Assembly: GCF_006716265.1 (NCBI RefSeq)
Contig: NZ_VFOS01000001.1
Location: 434,001 to 498,000, forward strand
DNA: 64,000 nt
Reading direction: 5' to 3'
From: Rarobacter faecitabidus
GTDB lineage: Bacteria > Actinomycetota > Actinomycetes > Actinomycetales > Cellulomonadaceae
A model generated the notes under the pieces. The model did not search any database, was not told the DNA's origin, and saw only the letters and a program-made list of their open reading frames with translations. This document shows, piece by piece, positions 60,258 through 64,000 of the stretch; position 1 is the stretch's first letter; each line of letters opens with the position of its first letter. Position numbers and translations under genes: made by a program.

Positions 60258-60268
60258 TGCGGTGAGTC

Positions 60269-60895
60269 CTACAGCCAGGAGTCCTGCAGCATCTGCTCCA
60301 TCTCGGTGATCTCGGCCTCCTGGGCCGTGATGATGTCCTCGGCGAGCGCGATGGCATCGGGGTGCTGACCGTTCTCGACCTGCGCCTGAGCCATCTCGAT
60401 CGCTCCTCGGTGGTGCTCGATCATCAGCTCCAGGAACACCCGGTCCGCCTCGGCACCCTCAGCGTTCCGGATGGCTTCCATCGCCTCCTGCTGGTCCATG
60501 CCGCCCATGTCCATCCCGCCGTGGTCCATCGCGCCATGCTCGGCCTCGGCGGGCAGCTCCTCGCCCCACGACTCCAGCCACCCCGTCATCTGCTCGATCT
60601 CGGGTCCCTGGGCATCGCGGATCCGCTCACCCAGCTCACGCACCTGCTCGGTCTGGGCCCGTTCCACGATGAGATCAGCCATCTCGATCGCACCCTCGTG
60701 GTGCACGATCATCATCTGCACGAACTCGGTATCCGCCGCGTTGTGCCCGGCAACGTCCCCGGTCTCGACCGACTCAGCCGCCGTCGGCGTCGCCGATGTC
60801 TCCTCCGACTCGGAGGATCCAGGCGCTGTCCCGCACGCTGCCAGCACAACGGCCAGCGCAGTGGCGCCAACGGCCACCGTCAACCTTCTCTTCAT
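60269..60895 (-). CDS. DUF305 copper-binding-type lipoprotein
   Basis: The 208-residue protein begins MKRRLTVAVGATALAVVLAAC with a lipobox (LAAC, Cys 21), so it is exported and lipid-anchored. Two DUF305 repeats each carry MMIVHHEGAIEMADL and LMIEHHRGAIEMAQA, and a Met/His stretch (HGAMDHGGMDMGGMD) lies between them. DUF305 proteins (CopM type) bind copper outside the membrane. It lies alone between the two-component genes and a gene-free stretch. Confidence 0.9.
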   Translation of the reverse strand: MKRRLTVAVGATALAVVLAACGTAPGSSESEETSATPTAAESVETGDVAGHNAADTEFVQMMIVHHEGAIEMADLIVERAQTEQVRELGERIRDAQGPEIEQMTGWLESWGEELPAEAEHGAMDHGGMDMGGMDQQEAMEAIRNAEGAEADRVFLELMIEHHRGAIEMAQAQVENGQHPDAIALAEDIITAQEAEITEMEQMLQDSWL

Positions 60896-61397
60896 GCCCA
60901 AGAATCCCGCTCCTCATCCGCTATGCCACACACGGTGGTCTGCCTGCGCCATCGTCGTGCCCAGGCTGGTCATACCGGCCCCAAGACTTGGCTCTATCAG
61001 GATCTCGTGCCGGCATCAAGACCCGATCGTTGAGCGATGAAGATCCGATCAAGGTCGCAACGTCATTCGCGCAATGCGAGCCGAGACCACACGAGCAACG
61101 AGGACGCCTGATCTGCGACCCCTTTCTCATTCACCTCATCGGCCCGTAGGTCGAGGAAGCCATTCGAACCCCGCTGCATCCCTCACCCTTCGGATGCTTC
61201 TCTCGACACGGGAGGCATAGGTGAGCAGCAAAGCACCTGAGAGCCGTTGCACAGCACCCCGGAGCAGGGGGCGAGGGCTTCATCGAAACTTGATGGTACC
61301 GACACCGGCACCGCAGACGTGCGGGCCAACAATCGATCTTGGCGTCGATCTCGCACGTCCGCGTTCTCGACGCTCGGAACAGAAAGGGAGGGCCCTG
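60896..61397. other. Gene-free stretch
   Basis: About 500 bp between the divergent DUF305 gene and the thioredoxin-like gene. All frames look non-coding by composition; no motif, tRNA or repeat was recognised. It must hold promoters for both flanking genes. Confidence 0.6.
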
Positions 61398-61706
61398 GTG
61401 AGCCCAAATCCGACAGACACGGTCCATGTGACCGTCGTGCCCTCGCCCGCCTGTCACTTCTGCCAGGACGCCGAACAGGCGCTGGCGGAGTTGGCGCGCG
61501 AGTTCGTCTTCGACCTCGAGTTCATCCCCATGGAGAGCCCCAGAGGCGCCCGGCTGGTCGCCGAGCACCGGCCCGCGCTCAACCCGTTGGTGCTCATCGA
61601 CGGCGCCTACTTCAGCGCCGGGCGGCTCCCGCGCAAGAAGCTCACCAAACTACTGACCACCCGCGGCGCCGCGCGTTTCCCTGCGGCGGGCAGCCATGGG
61701 CAGTGA
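61398..61706 (+). CDS. Thioredoxin-fold protein (CHFC)
   Basis: From the GTG at 61398 (AGGGAGGGCCCTG upstream) the 102-residue protein has a short thioredoxin/glutaredoxin fold: VHVTVVPSPACHFCQDAEQA with a CxxC, and a cis-Pro region ALNPLVLIDGAYFSAG. It overlaps ccdA by 11 bases, which suggests that it exchanges electrons with CcdA. Confidence 0.85.
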   Translation: MSPNPTDTVHVTVVPSPACHFCQDAEQALAELAREFVFDLEFIPMESPRGARLVAEHRPALNPLVLIDGAYFSAGRLPRKKLTKLLTTRGAARFPAAGSHGQ

Positions 61707-62718
61707 GCTGCTGAACACCGGCAGCGTCATCGCAGCGTTCCTGGCCGGTGGGGTCGCGTTGTTCGCGCCGTGCTGCATCGTTTTCCTCGCACCCAGCTAC
61801 CTGGCCGCCGCGGTGAAGAATCGCCGCTGGCGCCTGCTGCCGCTGACGTTCGTCTTCGCCGCCGGGCTCGCCCTGGTGCTGCTGCCACTAACACTGGGGG
61901 CGAGCGTGTTGGCCGGGGCGATCGCCCGCTACCACGCGCCGCTGTACTACGCCGGTGGTGTCCTGATGATCGCCCTGGCCGCTCTGTCCCTGTCCGGGCG
62001 CATGTGGTCGCTTCCCTCGTTCATGCGCGCTCCGGACACCACCCGGGCCGACACGGCCAGCTTCTTCGCCCTCGGGGTGTTCTCCGGCATCGCGTCCGCC
62101 TGCTGCGCGCCGGTCCTGGTGGGCGTCATGACGCTGTCTGCCCTGTCGGCGACCCCTGCCGGCGGGCTCGTGCTCGGGGTCGCCTACGTCTTCGGCATGG
62201 TGTTCCCGCTGTTCGCGATGGCCTTGCTGTGGGACAAGGCCAAGCTCAACGAGCGTCGATTCTTGCGCGCCAAGCCGGTCCGGATCCGCCTGGCCGGCCG
62301 GGTGCTGGTGACCAACACCGTCAACCTCGTGGTCGCCGTCGGGTTCCTGGCTATGGGTGTGGGGATCATCGCGCTGGCGAACAGCTCGGACATGACCGGC
62401 GGTACCGCCGCCCAGTCGTGGTTCGCCGAACGGCTCACCGACGTGTTCCTCCGTGTCCAGGAGTGGGCTGCCCCGGTTCCCGAGGTCATCCAGGCGCTGT
62501 TGCTGTTCCTCGTCGTTGCCGGGCTGGTCGCGGTCACCCTGACCGGGCGACGTCGCCCGGTCGACGCTGCCCCCGACGACGCTGCCCCCGACGACGCTGC
62601 CCCCGCAGAGCCTCCTCCTGCGCCCGATCTCACCCCAGTGGAGGGCCACCCCTCCCAGCACAACGACGACACCCAGCCGTCCTGCCACCAGCCCTCACCA
62701 CCAAGGACCCGCCGATGA
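61696..62718 (+). CDS. Cytochrome c biogenesis/thiol transport protein CcdA
   Basis: The 340-residue protein has the DsbD-type hydrophobic region with six helices; the key segments are ALFAPCCIVFLAPSYLAAAV and GIASACCAPVLVGVM, each with a CC pair of which one Cys is the redox-active residue. It moves reducing power across the membrane to extracytoplasmic thiol proteins. The C-terminal 70 residues are an unusual, Ala/Asp/Pro-rich tail. Stop and next start overlap (ATGA). Confidence 0.9.
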   Translation: MGSELLNTGSVIAAFLAGGVALFAPCCIVFLAPSYLAAAVKNRRWRLLPLTFVFAAGLALVLLPLTLGASVLAGAIARYHAPLYYAGGVLMIALAALSLSGRMWSLPSFMRAPDTTRADTASFFALGVFSGIASACCAPVLVGVMTLSALSATPAGGLVLGVAYVFGMVFPLFAMALLWDKAKLNERRFLRAKPVRIRLAGRVLVTNTVNLVVAVGFLAMGVGIIALANSSDMTGGTAAQSWFAERLTDVFLRVQEWAAPVPEVIQALLLFLVVAGLVAVTLTGRRRPVDAAPDDAAPDDAAPAEPPPAPDLTPVEGHPSQHNDDTQPSCHQPSPPRTRR

Positions 62719-63341
62719 CCTCCGGCTCAGCCACCAAACGCACCAAAGAACGCCACGACGCCCTCGAACAAGTCCGCGCCGAGCAGAACCGCGGTCAACG
62801 CCGACGCCACCTGATCATCTGGGCCATCTGGATCACCGCGGCCGTGATCGTCATCGCACTGGTCACCAGCGCACTGCTATCGGCCCGCCCACAGGAATCC
62901 GCCGATGTACGGACAGCGCCGGACTTCACGCTGGCCGACTCCGAGGGCGGCACAGTCACCTTGTCCGACCTGCGCGGGTCACCGGTGCTCCTGTACTTCA
63001 ACGAGGGCGCCGGCTGTGACGCGTGCATCGTCCAGCAAGCCCAGATCGAGGCCGAGCCCGGCTTCGCCGCCGCCGGCATCACCGTCCTACCGATCGTCAT
63101 GAACACTGCCGAGCAGATCAACGCCGACCGCCAGCGCCTCGGCGCCTCGACCCCGTTCCTGCTCGACGACGGCACCGTCTCGGAGCAGTACGGGACCCTC
63201 GGAACCGGCATGCACGAAGGCCTGCCCGGGCATGGCTTCGTCCTCATCGACGCCGACGGCAAACAGGTCTGGCAAGGCGACTACCCCTCCATGTGGATTG
63301 CACCAACCGAACTTCTCGACATCGTCCGAGACAACCTCTGA
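62715..63341 (+). CDS. Membrane-anchored redoxin/peroxiredoxin-like protein
   Basis: The 208-residue protein has a basic N-terminus, one transmembrane helix (about 34-57) and an extracytoplasmic AhpC/TSA-type domain: APDFTLADSEGGTVTLSDLR, active site YFNEGAGCDACIVQQAQIEA with CxxC, and the C-terminal HGFVLIDADGKQVWQGDYP. Its CxxC could be reduced by CcdA. It is a predicted thiol oxidoreductase; the exact substrate is not known. Confidence 0.85.
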   Translation: MTSGSATKRTKERHDALEQVRAEQNRGQRRRHLIIWAIWITAAVIVIALVTSALLSARPQESADVRTAPDFTLADSEGGTVTLSDLRGSPVLLYFNEGAGCDACIVQQAQIEAEPGFAAAGITVLPIVMNTAEQINADRQRLGASTPFLLDDGTVSEQYGTLGTGMHEGLPGHGFVLIDADGKQVWQGDYPSMWIAPTELLDIVRDNL

Positions 63342-63394
63342 CCCCCACCATCGCCCGAGCACACCCACTCTTCGAACAGGAAAACCCGCACGCC

Positions 63395-63529
63395 ATGTCC
63401 GGACGCCACGACTCCCAGCAGCGAACTGAGGAGCACCAGTGCTGTGGCTCCTGCAACTCCCAGCACGAGGCACCCAGCACGCGCCAGATCACCGACGACG
63501 CCACACCGGACACCGTCACCACTCCCTGA
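63395..63529 (+). CDS. 44-residue Cys-rich peptide (CCGSC)
   Basis: From the ATG at 63395 to the TGA at 63527-63529, the peptide MSGRHDSQQRTEEHQCCGSC is followed by a polar tail without more Cys. CCGSC suggests binding of a soft metal such as Cu(I). The upstream AGGAAAA is a weak site. Placement between the redoxin and the Lgt-like gene in one direction supports it as a real gene. Confidence 0.6.
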   Translation: MSGRHDSQQRTEEHQCCGSCNSQHEAPSTRQITDDATPDTVTTP

Positions 63530-63589
63530 CCCGCCCGACTCGGCCGCCCGACCTGCCACGGGCCTCGTGGCCAACCAAGGAAGCACCCC

Positions 63590-64000
63590 ATGCAACCGGT
63601 CCTGTTCTCCATCCTCGGCTTCGACATCCAGTCCTACGGCGTCAGCAAGGCCGCCGCCGCGCTGCTGGCGGCCTACCTGCTCGGCCGGGCGTTCGCCGGC
63701 CACGGACTGAAGAAGGAGGACGCCCACAGCCTGGTCATCTGGGCGACCTTCTGGGGGTTCGTCGGCGCCAAGATCTACTTCCTGATCGAGCACGCCGACG
63801 AGTTCACCTGGCACCACCTCGGCGGTTCCGGGTTCACCTGGTACGGCGGCCTCATCGGCGGCATCACCACCTTCCTGGTCATGATCCACCGCCGCCACCT
63901 GCCCGCCGCCACCGTCATCGACGCCGCGACGATCCCTCTGACACTTGCCTACGGCGTGGGGAGGATCGGCTGCTGGCTGTCCGGCGACGGCACCTACGGC
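63590..64000 (+). CDS. Lgt-like prolipoprotein diacylglyceryl transferase (5' part)
   Basis: The gene begins at the ATG at 63590 (AAGGAAG upstream) and runs off the window; 137 residues are visible. MQPVLFSILGFDIQSYGVSK, FVGAKIYFLIEHADEF, WYGGLIGGI and GRIGCWLSGDGTYG match the Lgt family including its signature region GR-GC. Lgt attaches the diacylglyceryl group to lipoprotein Cys residues. An Lgt homologue in a metal island is probably an extra copy; its substrate might include the DUF305 lipoprotein (inference). Confidence 0.85.
   Translation, partial: MQPVLFSILGFDIQSYGVSKAAAALLAAYLLGRAFAGHGLKKEDAHSLVIWATFWGFVGAKIYFLIEHADEFTWHHLGGSGFTWYGGLIGGITTFLVMIHRRHLPAATVIDAATIPLTLAYGVGRIGCWLSGDGTYG

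Noticed and set aside
60921-61130. Short frames in the gap after the DUF305 gene
   Set aside because: No ribosome-binding site and no family resemblance; I describe the stretch as gene-free.

Overview
The window is chromosomal DNA of a high-GC actinobacterium. The evidence is the MtrAB-LpqB operon, a long-form ribosome hibernation factor, a WhiB7 regulator, mycoredoxin, AdnAB-type paired helicase-nucleases, UvrD2, and small families that are nearly confined to Actinomycetota (Rv3235-like, DUF6912, DUF6458, DUF2342). I cannot name the genus from sequence alone; there are no rRNA genes, and no CRISPR array.

Region by region. 1-7.3 kb: an RDD membrane protein (cut by the window edge), a SpoIIM-like protein, and a tightly overlapping minus-strand cluster (proline/tyrosine-repeat membrane protein, DUF4129, DUF4350, MoxR ATPase, DUF58) typical of an envelope-linked MoxR/DUF58 system. 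7.4-17.6 kb: mtrA-mtrB-lpqB, a ComF-like phosphoribosyltransferase, hpf, secA, an Rv3235-like protein and a DUF6912 protein. 17.7-27.3 kb: a glycan/surface region with an 18-bp minisatellite, a secreted Ig-like repeat protein, a decayed paralogue and a 1539-residue secreted GH92 alpha-mannosidase. All three surface genes share the same operator-like palindrome. 27.4-51.6 kb: ordinary core genes: hisN, rsgA, aroA, DoxX-like, adnA, adnB, a phosphotransferase, nudC, mycoredoxin, uvrD2, whiB7 with a translated leader and attenuator, two metalloprotease-like proteins, a nucleotide-sugar-epimerase-like protein, a Lon-like PDZ protease and a UPF0182 membrane protein. The adnA-to-UPF0182 order closely resembles the Rv3202c-Rv3193c neighbourhood of mycobacteria.

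51.7-64 kb begins with an initiator tRNA and turns into an accessory island: two copies of the left end of one degraded IS, a truncated gene, a DUF6458 protein and an apparently intact IS3-like element. It then holds a copper/thiol cassette: a cupredoxin-P1B ATPase-YHS fusion behind a CsoR-like palindrome, DUF2933 and SHOCT small membrane proteins, a two-component system, a DUF305 lipoprotein, a thioredoxin-fold protein, CcdA, a membrane-anchored redoxin, a 44-residue Cys-rich peptide and an Lgt-like enzyme running off the end. Together these look like a copper export, periplasmic copper binding and extracytoplasmic thiol redox module.
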